Shown piece by piece: positions 35,324 to 46,001 of a stretch of DNA of 64,000 bases; the stretch's first letter is position 1, and each line of letters begins with the position of its first letter. The stretch is taken from the NCBI GenBank assembly GCA_001304855.1, contig BBZN01000003.1:62001-126000 (forward strand), written 5' to 3'. Position numbers and translations under genes: made by a program. Source of the DNA: Clostridia bacterium UC5.1-1D2 (GTDB taxonomy: Bacteria > Bacillota > Clostridia > Lachnospirales > Lachnospiraceae). The notes beneath the pieces are model-generated. The model had not been told where the DNA came from. It searched no databases and worked only from the letters and a program-made list of their open reading frames with translations.

Positions 35324-36709
35324 ATGTATGAGATAGATTTTAACAAGGGAGCCCACGTTCATTTTATCGGGATCGGAGGCATCAGCATGAGCGGTCTGGC
35401 AGAGATACTTTTGGAGGAAGGATTTACGGTCAGCGGTTCCGACTCCCATGAGACAGAACTGACCAGACGCCTCCAGAAGCGGGGGGCCAGAGTGTACTAT
35501 GGCCAGAGGCCTTCCAATATTGAAAATGAGCCGGGAATTGACGTGGTAGTCTACACGGCGGCGATCCATGAGGATAACCCTGAGTTTGTGGCAGCCAGGA
35601 AAAAGGAGCTGCCTATGCTGTCCCGGGCGGAGCTGCTGGGGGAAATGATGCGCAACTACAAGCAGTCCGTCGCGGTATCGGGAACCCACGGGAAGACTAC
35701 AACCACCTCGATGATAACCGATATCCTTCTGGCCGGGGAAATGGATCCGACCATATCTGTAGGAGGTATCCTCCAGGATATCGGCGGCAATATACGGGTG
35801 GGAGGCCCTGATATTTTTGTCACTGAGGCCTGCGAATATACCAACAGTTTCCTGTCCTTTTATCCTACCGTAGAGGTTATATTAAATATTGAGGAGGATC
35901 ACCTGGATTTTTTCAAGGATATTCAGGATATCCGCCATTCCTTCCGTCTTTTTGCAGAAAAGCTGCCTTCTGAGGGGCTGCTGGTTGTGAGCAGCGATAT
36001 CGAGTCTGTGAACGAGCTTGTGCAGGGGCTGAAATGCAGGGTCGTTACCTTTGGAAAAGACCCATCAAGCGCCTATACGGCCGCGAATATTACCTATGAT
36101 GACTATGGGAGGCCGTCCTACGATCTGATTATTCACGGGGAGACGGCGGACCGGGTAACTCTTGGAGTGACGGGAGAACATAACGTATATAATTCCCTTG
36201 GAGCCATTGCCGTTGCCATGGAACTGGGAATGGGGATGGATGCAGTTTTGACCGGCCTTAAAAAGTTTACAGGCACAGACCGGAGATTTGAGAAAAAGGG
36301 GGAGATCGGCGGCGTTACGATCATCGACGATTATGCCCACCATCCCCAGGAGATCCGGGCTACCCTGTCTGCAGCCAGGAATTATCCCCATAAAAAGCTT
36401 TGGTGCGTATTCCAGCCTCACACATATACCAGAACCAGGGCCTTTCTGGATCAGTTTGCAGAAACCTTGTCTGCTGCAGACGAGGTGATTCTGGCGGATA
36501 TCTACGCGGCAAGAGAGACGGACACTCTGGGAGTCAGTTCACGGGATATTGCGGAGCAGATTGAGCGGCTGGGTACGAAGGCCCATTATATTCCCTCCTT
36601 TGACGAGATTGAAACATTTATTTTGGAGAATTGTATGAACGGCGATGTGTTGATAACTATGGGCGCCGGAGACATTGTAAAAGTGGGGGATAAGCTGCTG
36701 GGCCGATAG
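35324..36709 (+). CDS. murC: UDP-N-acetylmuramate-L-alanine ligase
   Basis: Intact 461-residue enzyme (start at the ATG 35324; an upstream TTG at 35318 is in frame). It has the Rossmann start HFIGIGGISMSGLAEIL, ATP loop SGTHGKTTTT (about 119-128), NIEEDHLDFF, TGTDRRFE and DDYAHHPQEI. It adds L-Ala to UDP-MurNAc in peptidoglycan synthesis in the cytoplasm. AAGGGAAGGA serves as the ribosome site. It is one of the few chromosomal genes here without a frameshift. It ends directly at the first DnaA box. Confidence 0.97.
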   Translation: MYEIDFNKGAHVHFIGIGGISMSGLAEILLEEGFTVSGSDSHETELTRRLQKRGARVYYGQRPSNIENEPGIDVVVYTAAIHEDNPEFVAARKKELPMLSRAELLGEMMRNYKQSVAVSGTHGKTTTTSMITDILLAGEMDPTISVGGILQDIGGNIRVGGPDIFVTEACEYTNSFLSFYPTVEVILNIEEDHLDFFKDIQDIRHSFRLFAEKLPSEGLLVVSSDIESVNELVQGLKCRVVTFGKDPSSAYTAANITYDDYGRPSYDLIIHGETADRVTLGVTGEHNVYNSLGAIAVAMELGMGMDAVLTGLKKFTGTDRRFEKKGEIGGVTIIDDYAHHPQEIRATLSAARNYPHKKLWCVFQPHTYTRTRAFLDQFAETLSAADEVILADIYAARETDTLGVSSRDIAEQIERLGTKAHYIPSFDEIETFILENCMNGDVLITMGAGDIVKVGDKLLGR

Positions 36710-36908
36710 TTATCCACATTATCCACATGGTTTTCAACATTTTATGTAAAGAAGCTATGTGGATTTTTTAATTAACATAAAAAAACGGGGGAGTTTTTGA
36801 GAAAACCTGAATTCATACGGAAAACAGGGACTTTTTTGGAGATGAAGGCAGTTATGTCCACCTTTTATCCACATTATCCACAATATCCACAACGGAAATT
36901 GTGCATAA
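36710..36908 (+). promoter_or_regulatory. DnaA-box cluster upstream of dnaD-dnaC
   Basis: Perfect DnaA boxes TTATCCACA lie in tandem at 36710-36718 and 36719-36727, and again at 36865-36873 and 36874-36882. ATATCCACA follows at once at 36883-36891, and an inverted TTATGCACA at 36900-36908. The space between is AT-rich. The next gene encodes a DnaD-like primosome protein, so DnaA probably controls the operon. No dnaA or dnaN is nearby, so this is unlikely to be oriC. Confidence 0.82.
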
Positions 36909-36972
36909 GAGCTCCTATTTTCTTTTGATTGAGGTTGTGTTATGATAAGGGCATGATAAGGAGTGGTGAATA

Positions 36973-38272
36973 ATGGGCGGGAATTTAAAGGACAGATGGA
37001 GCGTTCCGGTAACTGCGGTTGCCAATGAATTTATTGACCAATATATGGCCGGAGCAACGGGGAATATGTGAAAGTGTATCTTTTCATACTGCGCCACCAG
37101 GACGTCAGGCTGACGGTTGATATGATAGCCGACGGCCTTAACCATACGGAGTCTGACGTGCGGAGGGCTCTGTCCTACTGGCAGAGGCTGGGGGTGATCT
37201 CTGAGAAGCCCGGGGAGGAGAGGGACTGTGAGCGTTCGGCGAAGGAAAGGCCCGGCCAGGGCCCGGCCAGGGACAGAAGCAGAGAGCCGGAAGACGGGAA
37301 CGGGATTGCCAAAACTGCAGCCGGAGACAGGACCGGCGAGGCGGCGGCGCAGGACGCCCCTCTGGGAAATGTGACCGGCCGCAGCCAGATGGGGGAGAGG
37401 AGCCTGGAGCTTTGGCCTCCGGAACCTGCAGGCGGTCACAGGGCTTCCCGTCAGGAGATGGCCGCTGCAGGCGGGCAGGCTGCCCTTGAAGCGGGTGAGA
37501 GGAAGGAGCTTTCAGAGGCGCCTCCTAAGAAATCGGCGTATTCGCAGGAAGCGGTGAACCGCCTGGCACAGGATGAGGAGTTTTCACAGCTTCTCTACAT
37601 TGCCCAGAAGTATATGAACCGTGTTTTCACACCCAGGGACTGCCAGGTGTTCGCTTACCTGTATGAAGATCTGGGAATGAAGGGAGAGCTCCTGGAATAT
37701 CTGGTGGAGTATTGTGTCCAGAACGGACACAGCTCTGTCCGTTACATAGAGGCAGTGGCCCTGAACTGGCATGAGAAAGGCTCAGGACCGTCCGGGAGGC
37801 CAAGGCCTATTCTTCTTCCTACAACCAGGATTCCTTTGCCGTAATGAAAGCCTTTGGACTGAACAACAGAAAGCCGGGGCTTCCTGAACAGAAACTGATG
37901 GACAAGTGGTTTAAGGAGTATGGTTTTTCCAGGGAACTGGTGCTGGAGGCCTGCAGCAGAACGATCACGGCCATTCATAATCCCAGCTTCCAGTACGCGG
38001 ACAAGATTCTCTCAGACTGGAAGGCGGCAGGAGTGAAGGGAATGGCTGACGTGGAGGCTCTGGATGCAAAGAGAACCGCCGGCAAGGAAGTGGGCGGGCC
38101 CAGCGGCGGAAAACGGCCTTCCCTTCAGGAGGAAAATAAGGCTGCCTCCCCACAGGGGAACCGGACAAGGAAAGGGGCTCCCAACCAGTTCCACAATTTT
38201 GAGCAAAGGGATACGGATTACGACGCCCTGATGTTGAAGCAGGTGCGGGAATGGGTGGGACAGCAGTCGTAG
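36973..38272 (+). CDS. DnaD-domain primosomal replication protein (two frameshifts)
   Basis: About 433 residues after repairs near 37050 (one A) and 37782 (one C). The N-terminus (WSVPVTAVANEFIDQYMAGANGEYVKVYLFILRH) is the DnaD winged-helix domain. A long charged linker follows, then two DnaD/DnaB C-terminal domains (FTPRDCQVFAYLYEDLGM..LLEYLVEYC and KWFKEYGFSRELVLEACSRT with YADKILSDW). It helps load the replicative helicase at origins and stalled forks. The helicase loader gene follows 56 bases downstream. Duplicated DnaD C-terminal domains are common in Clostridia. Confidence 0.88.
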
Positions 38273-38328
38273 AGCAGGCGGCAGCAAAACGCAATTTTCA
38301 AGGCTCTTTAGATAAGGAGATTTCTAAA

Positions 38329-39308
38329 ATGGCACTTAGCAATTCCCAATATGATGCAATTATGAGGGTATACGGGCGGCGGCAGATTGAGAACCACCAT
38401 CAGCTGGAGGAGAGGCGCAGGGAGATCTATGAGAAAATTCCTGCCGTGAAGGAGTTGGAGGCGGAAATTGCAGGCCGCTCCGTGGCATGTGCGAAGAAGC
38501 TTCTGGAGGGAAATGGCAATGTAATCCACAAGCTGAGGGAGGACTTAAGGGATCTGCGGGAGCAAAAGGCCCTTCTCATCAAAGCGGCCGGATATCCCGA
38601 CAACTACCTGAAACTCTGGTATTGCTGCCCTGACTGCAAAGATACGGGGCTGGTTGACGGCAGGAAATGCCACTGTTTCCTGAAAGCACAGATGAAACTG
38701 CTTCATGACCAGTCCAACCTGGAGGATGTGCTGGGGCGGGAGAATTTTGACTCCCTGTCCTATGAATACTATGACGACAGGACGGTTATTCCCCAGGTGG
38801 GAACCACCAACGCCGTTTACATGGGCATGGTGGTAAAGCAGTGCAGGGACTTTGTAAAAGAATTTGACAAAAAGCACGAGAACCTTTTGTTTACCGGAAG
38901 CACAGGGGTGGGAAAGACATTTCTTACCAACTGCATTGCAAGGGAACTGATGGACACTTACCACTCGGTCATCTACATGACGGCCGGAGATCTGTTTGAA
39001 GTGTTTTCCAGAAATAAATTCGATTATGAAAATGCAGAGGAGATGAGGATATGTACCGCTTTATCCTGGACTGTGATCTGCTGATTATTGATGATTTGGG
39101 GACTGAGTTAAACAACAGCTTTACCTCCTCCCAGCTGTTTTACTGTATCAATGAACGGATGAACATGAGCCGGTCCACCATCATCTCCACCAACCTGACT
39201 CCGGCCAGGCTCAGGGACTCTTACACAGACCGGGTGGCCTCCAGAATCATGAGCGGCTACCGCATTATTCCATTATATGGGGGAGATATACGGTTGTTAA
39301 AAAAGTAA
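38329..39308 (+). CDS. dnaC: DnaC/DnaI-type helicase loader ATPase (one frameshift)
   Basis: ATG at 38329 with AAGGAGA upstream. An N-terminal helical region holds a zinc-binding pair (CCPDCKDTGLVDGRKCHC). The AAA+ domain follows with Walker A FTGSTGVGKTFL, Walker B CDLLIIDDLGTE, STNLTP sensor I and the arginine-finger region DRVASRIM. One G is missing near 39048 (EEMRDMYRF). Length about 326 residues, close to Firmicute DnaI/DnaC. It loads the DnaB-type helicase together with the upstream DnaD protein. Confidence 0.92.
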
Positions 39309-39432
39309 CGTACCGGTGGAGCATTTCAGGGCCGGAATGGCCTTGACGAACCGGCATAATTGATGGTATAACTGTAACGCACGAACCGGTCAGGCAGAGC
39401 GGCGCCGGTGAAAAACAGGAGGATACGAGATC

Positions 39433-40602
39433 ATGTTATATGAGGAGAAAGTCATTGAAACCATACCCGTTGGGCCCCTGGGGCTGATTCCCCTTAACAG
39501 CTGTACCGAATTGGGGAACAAGGTGGATGCATATCTTGTGGACTGGAGATGTGAGCGGGAGAGCGAGCACAAGTCCACCATTGCATTTACAGGCTACCAG
39601 AGGGATTCTTACATTATCCAGGCCAGTACTCCCAGATTCGGCTCAGGGGAGGGGAAGGGAATTGTGATGGAATCTGTGAGAGGCGACGACCTCTATATCA
39701 TGGTGGACGTGTGTAATTACAGCCTCACCTACTCGTTGTTCGGTATGACCAACCATATGTCTCCCGACGATCATTTCCAGGATTTAAAGCGTGTGATTGC
39801 GGCTGCGGCAGGCAAAGCCAGAAGAATTAATGTAATCATGCCTTTCCTATATGAGAGCAGACAGCATAAGCGCTCCGGCAGGGAGTCCCTGGACTGTGCG
39901 CTGGCCCTCAAAGAGCTGGTGAATATGGGAGTGGAGAATATTATCACCTTCGACGCCCACGACCCAAGAGTTCAGAATGCCATTCCGCTAAAAGGATTTG
40001 AGACGGTGCAGCCTATCTACCAGTTCCTTAAATATCTGCTGAAAACGGAGACGGAGCTTCAGATTGACAGCGACCATATGATGGTTATCAGCCCTGACGA
40101 GGGAGGCACAGGCCGGGCCGTATACTTTTCCAATATGCTGGGGCTGGATATGGGAATGTTCTATAAACGCCGGGACTATACAAAGATAATCAACGGCCGC
40201 AATCCCATCGTTGCCCATGAGTTCCTGGGCAGCAGTGTGGAGGGGAAGGACGTGCTGATTATCGACGATATGATTTCTTCCGGCGAGAGCGTGCTGGACG
40301 TAGCCAAGGAGCTGAAGCGCAGAAAGGCCGGCAAGGTTTTTGTATGCTCCACCTTTGGACTCTTTACAGGCGGTCTTGCCAAGTTTGATGAGTACTATGA
40401 CAAGGGCATTATTGACCGGATTCTTACGACTAACCTGGTGTATCAGACGCCGGAGCTGCTGAAGCGGCCTTACTATATTAATGTGGACATGAGCAAATAC
40501 ATTGCTCTCATCATTGATAACCTGAATCATGACGCATCTTTAAGCGAGCTTCTGACGCCGACCAAGAGAATTACACGGCTGTTGGATCAGTACCGCAGCT
40601 GA
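39433..40602 (+). CDS. prs: Ribose-phosphate pyrophosphokinase (long clostridial form)
   Basis: Intact 389 residues, longer than the usual 315 of Prs; the extra length is at the N-terminus. Signature elements: MPFLYESRQHKRSGRESL (catalytic loop), TFDAHDPRVQNAIP, SPDEGGTGRAVYFSN, and the PRPP loop DVLIIDDMISSGES. It makes PRPP from ribose 5-phosphate and ATP for nucleotide, His and Trp synthesis. ACAGGAGGA lies before the ATG. rpiA at the right edge supplies its substrate but is not linked. Confidence 0.93.
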   Translation: MLYEEKVIETIPVGPLGLIPLNSCTELGNKVDAYLVDWRCERESEHKSTIAFTGYQRDSYIIQASTPRFGSGEGKGIVMESVRGDDLYIMVDVCNYSLTYSLFGMTNHMSPDDHFQDLKRVIAAAAGKARRINVIMPFLYESRQHKRSGRESLDCALALKELVNMGVENIITFDAHDPRVQNAIPLKGFETVQPIYQFLKYLLKTETELQIDSDHMMVISPDEGGTGRAVYFSNMLGLDMGMFYKRRDYTKIINGRNPIVAHEFLGSSVEGKDVLIIDDMISSGESVLDVAKELKRRKAGKVFVCSTFGLFTGGLAKFDEYYDKGIIDRILTTNLVYQTPELLKRPYYINVDMSKYIALIIDNLNHDASLSELLTPTKRITRLLDQYRS

Positions 40603-40791
40603 TATAGATGAATGTGCCATCGGTTATTTTCACAGCAATGTGTGATCTGCCGGATAAAAGGGCTGTTTCCTTACAAAAGGGCTTGTGGAGTCCGGGGGAA
40701 TAGTCCTTTTGATTTATGAATTTATGGAATACAATCCGCCCGGTTAAGCCCGGCTGAGCCGGCGGGGGATTTCGTGAAAAGGGGGCCTTTG

Positions 40792-41841
40792 ATGGGGGAG
40801 AAGGAATTCAGGAACAGGATATACTGGCTCACATTTTTCTTCAGTATTCTGGTTATATGGCTCCATTCCTTTAACGGAGAGCTATATTTGGGAGCTACAA
40901 GGGCGGGAGCTGGGTGGACCGGCTGGAACGGTCCCTGGGGGAGGGGCTGGGGCAGACTGCAGTACCCGGCTTTTTTATGGTGTCCTCCTATCTGTTTTAC
41001 AGGGACTTTACCTGGGAGAAGCTGATTCCAAAATGGCGTTCCAGAGTGAAAAGCCTTCTCATTCCCTATCTGCTCTGGAATCTTTTGTATTACATAGGCT
41101 ATGTGGCGGCCACCCGCCTGCCCGGAACCGCCCATGTGGTGGGAAAGACGCCTGTGCCATTTAATCTGGAGCAGGCTGCTGCAGCCGTGATCCGCTATGC
41201 ATACAACCCGGTATTCTGGTATCTGTATCAGCTGATTCTTCTGGTTGCGCTGGCCCCTGTTATCTATGTGCTGTGCAAAAACACCTGGACAGGAGCCCTC
41301 TGTCTGGCGGCTCTCATGTTCGCCCTCTGGCAGAACAGAGACTTTCCTGTTTTGAATATGGATGCTTTTTTCTATACCTGCGCGGCTGCATATATAAGTC
41401 TCCACAGGGATAGCTGGGGGAGGGCGGCGGAGTACGGCTGGGGAAGGCGGAAAGAAATGGAGTCCGGCGCTGGCGCTGGTTTGCATATTGGGAATTGTGA
41501 AGTTTTTGGGAGCTCCGGGCGGGCTTTTGTATGGAACTGCGCTTTCAACTGTGCTGTGCAGGCTGTGGGGCGTATGCGCGGTCTGGGTGATATCCGGTTA
41601 TATGAAATTTCCCAGGGCCAGAGAATGGATGAGACATAACTTTTTTCTTTATGCAATACACTTCGCGTGGGTGCGGCTTTTCAATAAGGCGGGAGCGCTT
41701 CTTCTGCCGGCCCATCCGGCTTCGGCTCTTTTTATGTTCCTTATGATGCCGGTGTTTATGACGGCCCTGAGCTACTGGATAGGAAAGGGTCTTGGGCGTG
41801 TGGCGCCGGGAATTTTTAACCTGCTTTCAGGGGGCAGATAG
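40792..41841 (+). CDS. Acyltransferase-3 family membrane protein (two frameshifts)
   Basis: About 350 residues with around ten membrane helices. The start (MGEKEFRNRIYWLTFFFSILVIWLHSFNG) holds the conserved helix-1 histidine of the OafA/acyltransferase-3 family. FFMVSSYLFYRDFTWEKL and FWYLYQLILLVALAP are also typical. Breaks occur near 40905 and 41455. ATG at 40792 is chosen because AAAGGGGG precedes it. Such proteins O-acetylate surface polysaccharides or related glycans. Acceptor unknown. Confidence 0.8.
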
Positions 41842-42056
41842 GCTGTTCCCTGGATGATTGCAAAAAAGCGCCGGGTATGATATCCTGTAATTACATCCGC
41901 AGAATATTCTTTCTGCGGGGCTTTGGTTCTGCCTTTCGGGGCTGTCGTCAGGGTGCAGGCACAGGCATCCGCAGGCGGGCGGTTCGCCCGGCATTCACAG
42001 AAGAAACGTATATATAGAGATACTGGGGAAAGAGGGTGAGCGGGAAAAAATAGTGG

Positions 42057-42111
42057 TTGACATTTTTGTAATTATATACTATGATTGTAGCAGAAAAAAG
42101 AACATTTGTTC
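42057..42111 (+). promoter_or_regulatory. recA promoter with LexA (SOS) box
   Basis: TTGACA (42057-42062), 17 bases, TATGAT (42080-42085). GAACATTTGTTC at 42100-42111 is a perfect GAAC-N4-GTTC dyad, the Firmicute LexA/DinR consensus. It lies just past the transcription start and 15 bases before the recA ATG. Confidence 0.88.
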
Positions 42112-42126
42112 GCGTTGGAGGATAAT

Positions 42127-43293
42127 ATGGCCAGAGAAGAGAAAAGTAATGTAGTCCACAAAGATATGAATAGAGAAGAGAAGCTGAAAGCCCTGGATGC
42201 GGCCCTGACCCATATAGAGAAAGCATATGGAAAGGTTCCGTCATGAAGCTGGGAGATACGGCCTCTAATATGAATATAGAGACGGTGCCTACAGGATCTA
42301 TAAGCCTGGACATTGCCCTGGGCCTTGGAGGGGTTCCCAAGGGCAGAATCGTGGAAGTATACGGCCCTGAGTCTTCCGGTAAAACCACCGTTGCCCTCCA
42401 TATGGTAGCCGAGGTTCAGAAGCGCGGCGGTATTGCAGGCTTCATCGATGCGGAGCATGCACTGGATCCCGTATACGCAAGAAATATCGGCGTAGATATT
42501 GACAATCTGTACATATCCCAGCCGGATAACGGAGAGCAGGCTCTGGAGATAACGGAGACGATGGTTCGTTCCGGCGCCGTTGACATCGTGATTGTGGACT
42601 CTGTGGCGGCCCTGGTGCCCAAGGCTGAGATCGACGGGGAGATGGGCGATTCCCATGTGGGCCTTCAGGCAAGGCTTATGTCCCAGGCCCTGCGCAAGCT
42701 TACGGCTGTTATCAGCAAGTCCAACTGTACGGTTATCTTTATCAACCAGCTTCGTGAGAAGGTGGGCGTAATGTTCGGCAATCCTGAGACAACCACAGGA
42801 GGCGCGCCCTTAAGTTCTATGCATCCGTCCGTCTGGACGTCCGCAGAATTGAGACGTTAAAGCAGGGCGGGGAGGTAGTGGGCAACCGTGTCCGGGTAAA
42901 GGTTGTAAAGAACAAGATTGCGCCTCCTTTTAAGGAAGCGGAGTTCGATATTATGTTTGGAAAAGGCATTTCCAGGGAGGGAGACATTCTGGATCTGGCT
43001 GTAAAGGAGAACATTGTTGAGAAGAGCGGCGCATGGTTCGCCTACAGCGGCGCCAAGATTGGACAGGGCCGAGAGAACGCTAAGATTTATCTGACGGAGA
43101 ATCCGGCGGTCTGCGCGGAAGTGGAGGCCAAGGTGAGAGCCAAGTATGAACTTCCGGGTGCGGAGACGGAGGAGGAGCCTGCCCCAAAGAAAGCTGTTGA
43201 GAGCGGCAGAGGTTCTGCAAAGCTTCGCCGGACAGCACGAAAGACGGGACCGGAACAGGAGCGGATTCTGCGGAAACTCCTGAACAGGTATGA
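42127..43293 (+). CDS. recA: Recombinase A (three frameshifts)
   Basis: ATG at 42127 with GGAGG upstream. Repairs of one base each near 42235 (G), 42808 (C) and 43221 (G) give about 389 residues. MAREEKSN...[15 protein letters not shown], Walker [13 protein letters not shown]-region [10 protein letters not shown], Walker [15 protein letters not shown]2 region and an acidic-polar tail ending SAETPEQV are seen. The corrected stop TGA overlaps the recX ATG (TGATG). It catalyses strand exchange and LexA self-cleavage. The LexA box upstream shows SOS control. The frame breaks in an essential-type gene argue for sequence error. Confidence 0.95.
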
Positions 43294-43906
43294 TGGTCAC
43301 GGCCATCACCCCTGTAGATAAGAGAAAGAGCAAAGTCTTCCTGGAGGAGGGCTTTGCCTTTGTTTTATACAGAGGTGAGCTGGAACAGTTTGGTATCAGA
43401 GAGGGTGAGGAGCTGGAGGAGGAGACCTATCTGCGGATTTGAGGGAGATTCTCATGGGCAGAGCCAAGGAGCGGGCCCTCTATCTCCTGAGCGCTTCGGC
43501 CAAGACGGAGAGCTGGATGAGGCAGAAGCTGTCCCAGGCGGGCTATCCCGGGGAAGCAGTGGAGTATGCCCTGAATTTTTTAAAAGAATACCACTATATC
43601 GACGATAATGCCTATGTGGAGAGTTACATCCGCTCCTCAGGGGGGAAGAAAAGCCGCAGGCAGATGGAATTTGAGCTCCGGCAGAAAGGCGTGTCAAAGG
43701 ACCTGCTCCGGCAGGCCCTGGAGGAATTTCCGGTGGATGAGGAGGAAGGGGCCAGGGAACTTTTGATGAAGCGGATGAAGGGAAAAACGGGGATTTCCCG
43801 TGAAGAAAAGAACCGTCTGGCGGCATATCTGGGGCGTAAAGGCTATTCCTTTGACATAATTAACCGTGTCATTAAAGAGTTTGAGGCCTCCTGTGATTCA
43901 GAATAA
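43293..43906 (+). CDS. recX: RecX regulatory protein (one frameshift)
   Basis: The start ATG at 43293 overlaps the corrected recA stop. After one T is restored near 43437, the protein is 204 residues with RecX helical repeats: [53 protein letters not shown], then [26 protein letters not shown]. It binds RecA filaments and limits their activity. recA-recX co-transcription from the SOS promoter is expected. Confidence 0.9.
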
Positions 43907-43962
43907 GAGACTTGAAATTTGTCTATATTGACTGTATTTCCCGGAAATTAGGGGGAAGAGTC

Positions 43963-43991
43963 TTGACATAATTCTGAAAAAAGTATAAAAT
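43963..43991 (+). promoter_or_regulatory. Promoter of rny
   Basis: TTGACA (43963-43968), 17 bases, TAAAAT (43986-43991), about 48 bases before the GTG start of the RNase Y gene. Confidence 0.65.
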
Positions 43992-44039
43992 TAATTCGTT
44001 GTAGTTTGTACAATGAAAATTAAATAAGGAGGTGCTCCT

Positions 44040-45590
44040 GTGTCACAGATAATGGTCCCTATGATGATGATCATCACAATAATTGTGGCTATTATTGTCT
44101 GGTTTGCAGCACGCAACTACGAGCGTAAGCAGTACGACAGCAAGGTAGGAAGTGCAGAAGAGAAGTCCAGAGAAATAATAGATGAAGCATTAAAAACCGC
44201 AGAGACAAAGAAGCGAGAAGCTCTCCTGGAAGCCAAGGAAGAATCTTTAAAGACGAAAAATGAGTTAGAGAAGGAAACCAAGGAAAGAAGGGCGGAACTT
44301 CAACGGTATGAAAAAAGAGTATTAAACAAAGAAGAGAACGTTGAGAAGAAAGCAGACGCATTAGAAAAAAAGGAGGCTGACCTGGTCAGAAGGGAGAATA
44401 TTCTCACCAAGCGGACAGCAGAAGTGGAATCCCAGTATGAGCAGGGGATACAGGAATTAGAGCGGATATCCGGTCTTACCTCCGAACAAGCAAAAGAATA
44501 TCTTTTAAAATCTGTTGAAGAAGATGTAAAACATGACACAGCTAAATTAATTAAGGAACTTGAAAACAAGGCAAAAGAAGAGGCTGACAAGAAGGCAAGA
44601 GATCTTGTGGTCACTGCCATCCAGAGATGTGCGGCGGACCACGTTGCTGAGACAACAGTTTCTGTTGTACAGCTTCCCAATGACGAGATGAAGGGCCGCA
44701 TTATCGGGCGCGAGGGCCGCAATATCAGGACCCTTGAAACCCTGACCGGTGTGGAACTTATTATCGATGATACCCCGGAGGCAGTTGTGTTATCCGGATT
44801 TGACCCGATACGTAGAGAAGTTGCAAGAATTGCATTGGAGCGTTTGATTGTGGACGGACGTATTCATCCGGCCAGAATTGAGGAGATGGTAGAGAAGGCG
44901 CAGAAGGAAGTGGAGAACAACATGAGAGAAGAGGGCGAGGCCGCCTGTCTTGAAGTTGGAATTCATGGAATTCACCCGGAGCTGGTTAAGCTGCTTGGCA
45001 AGATGCGGTTCAGAACCAGTTACGGCCAGAATGCCCTGAAGCATTCCATTGAAGTATCTCAGTTGTCAGGACTCCTGGCATCGGAGCTTGGTGTTGATGT
45101 ACGTTTAGCAAAACGTGCCGGTTTATTACATGACATTGGCAAGTCCGTGGACCATGATATGGAAGGCACCCATGTTCAGCTGGGTTCAGACCTGTGTAAG
45201 AAGTACAAAGAGTCTGCCACTGTGCTGAACGCTGTGGAGTCCCACCATGGCGACGTTGAGCCCACGAGTCTTATTTCCTGTATCGTTCAGGCTGCCGATA
45301 CCATTTCGGCTGCCAGACCTGGTGCAAGACGTGAAACTCTGGAGACATATACAAACAGATTGAAACAATTAGAAGATATTACCAACTCCTTCAAGGGAGT
45401 GGACAAGTCCTTTGCTATCCAGGCAGGCCGTGAGGTTCGTATCATGGTGGTTCCGGATCAGATCAGCGATGACGATATGGTATTGCTGGCCAGAGACGTA
45501 TCGAAACGTATCGAGGATGAACTTGAGTATCCAGGACAGATTAAAGTGAATGTGATCCGAGAGTCAAGGGTTACTGATTTTGCAAAATAA
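44040..45590 (+). CDS. rny: Ribonuclease Y
   Basis: Intact 516 residues from a GTG preceded by AAGGAGGTG. It has an N-terminal membrane helix (residues 5-23), a coiled coil (about 30-200) and a KH domain ([12 protein letters not shown], 219-230). The HD phosphohydrolase domain contains HSIEVSQL and the HD pair at 364-365 ([11 protein letters not shown]). It is the membrane-tethered endoribonuclease that starts mRNA decay in Firmicutes. It follows recA-recX in many Clostridia, but has its own promoter here. Confidence 0.97.
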   Translation: MSQIMVPMMMIITIIVAIIVWFAARNYERKQYDSKVGSAEEKSREIIDEALKTAETKKREALLEAKEESLKTKNELEKETKERRAELQRYEKRVLNKEENVEKKADALEKKEADLVRRENILTKRTAEVESQYEQGIQELERISGLTSEQAKEYLLKSVEEDVKHDTAKLIKELENKAKEEADKKARDLVVTAIQRCAADHVAETTVSVVQLPNDEMKGRIIGREGRNIRTLETLTGVELIIDDTPEAVVLSGFDPIRREVARIALERLIVDGRIHPARIEEMVEKAQKEVENNMREEGEAACLEVGIHGIHPELVKLLGKMRFRTSYGQNALKHSIEVSQLSGLLASELGVDVRLAKRAGLLHDIGKSVDHDMEGTHVQLGSDLCKKYKESATVLNAVESHHGDVEPTSLISCIVQAADTISAARPGARRETLETYTNRLKQLEDITNSFKGVDKSFAIQAGREVRIMVVPDQISDDDMVLLARDVSKRIEDELEYPGQIKVNVIRESRVTDFAK

Positions 45591-45610
45591 TTGTTCGGAG
45601 TGAAACAACC

Positions 45611-45665
45611 AATGCCTCAAACCCGTGAGTATTTCGTATTCATTCGGGTTTGAGGCATTTTTTAT
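45611..45665 (+). terminator. Terminator of rny
   Basis: AATGCCTCAAACCCG pairs perfectly with CGGGTTTGAGGCATT (15 bp) around a 19-base loop, followed by TTTTTA. Confidence 0.9.
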
Positions 45666-45848
45666 TTCTCCTAATTTCTTATAAGTTTTTATAATTTCCA
45701 GGAAAATTAGCGTGAAACGAAAAATGAATTGGCGTAAAATACAATTCAGCGTTTTACCAGCTTATATGACGGTGGGAGGAAATCAGAAATTGATAGGATC
45801 AGAAACGTACGCAACGCCTGAAAGGGGAGAATTGTAAGGAATTTTTTA

Positions 45849-45877
45849 TTGACACTATATGGAAAAGCAGATAAAGT
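45849..45877 (+). promoter_or_regulatory. Promoter of the cell-wall-binding protein gene
   Basis: TTGACA (45849-45854), 17 bases, TAAAGT (45872-45877). The leader to the ATG at 46002 is about 115 bases. Confidence 0.55.
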
Positions 45878-46001
45878 AGACAATATATCAGAGCGCAGAT
45901 GAATGCGGTGTTTTTCAGTAATGCGCAGCTGTTTCTAACACGCTTCGGTTCTGAATGACTGGGAAAGCAGCAATATTTTTAGATAGAGGAGGAGAGAAAG
46001 G

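Larger units (their letters stand above)
45591..46001. other. Intergenic region with terminator and promoter
   Basis: Contains the rny terminator (45611-45665) and a promoter for the cell-wall-binding protein (45849-45877). Nothing else was recognised; no ORF with a good ribosome site. Confidence 0.6.

Noticed and set aside
36710-36908. DnaA-box cluster as the chromosomal origin
   Set aside because: No dnaA, dnaN or other oriC-linked genes are nearby. A regulatory or titration site is more economical.
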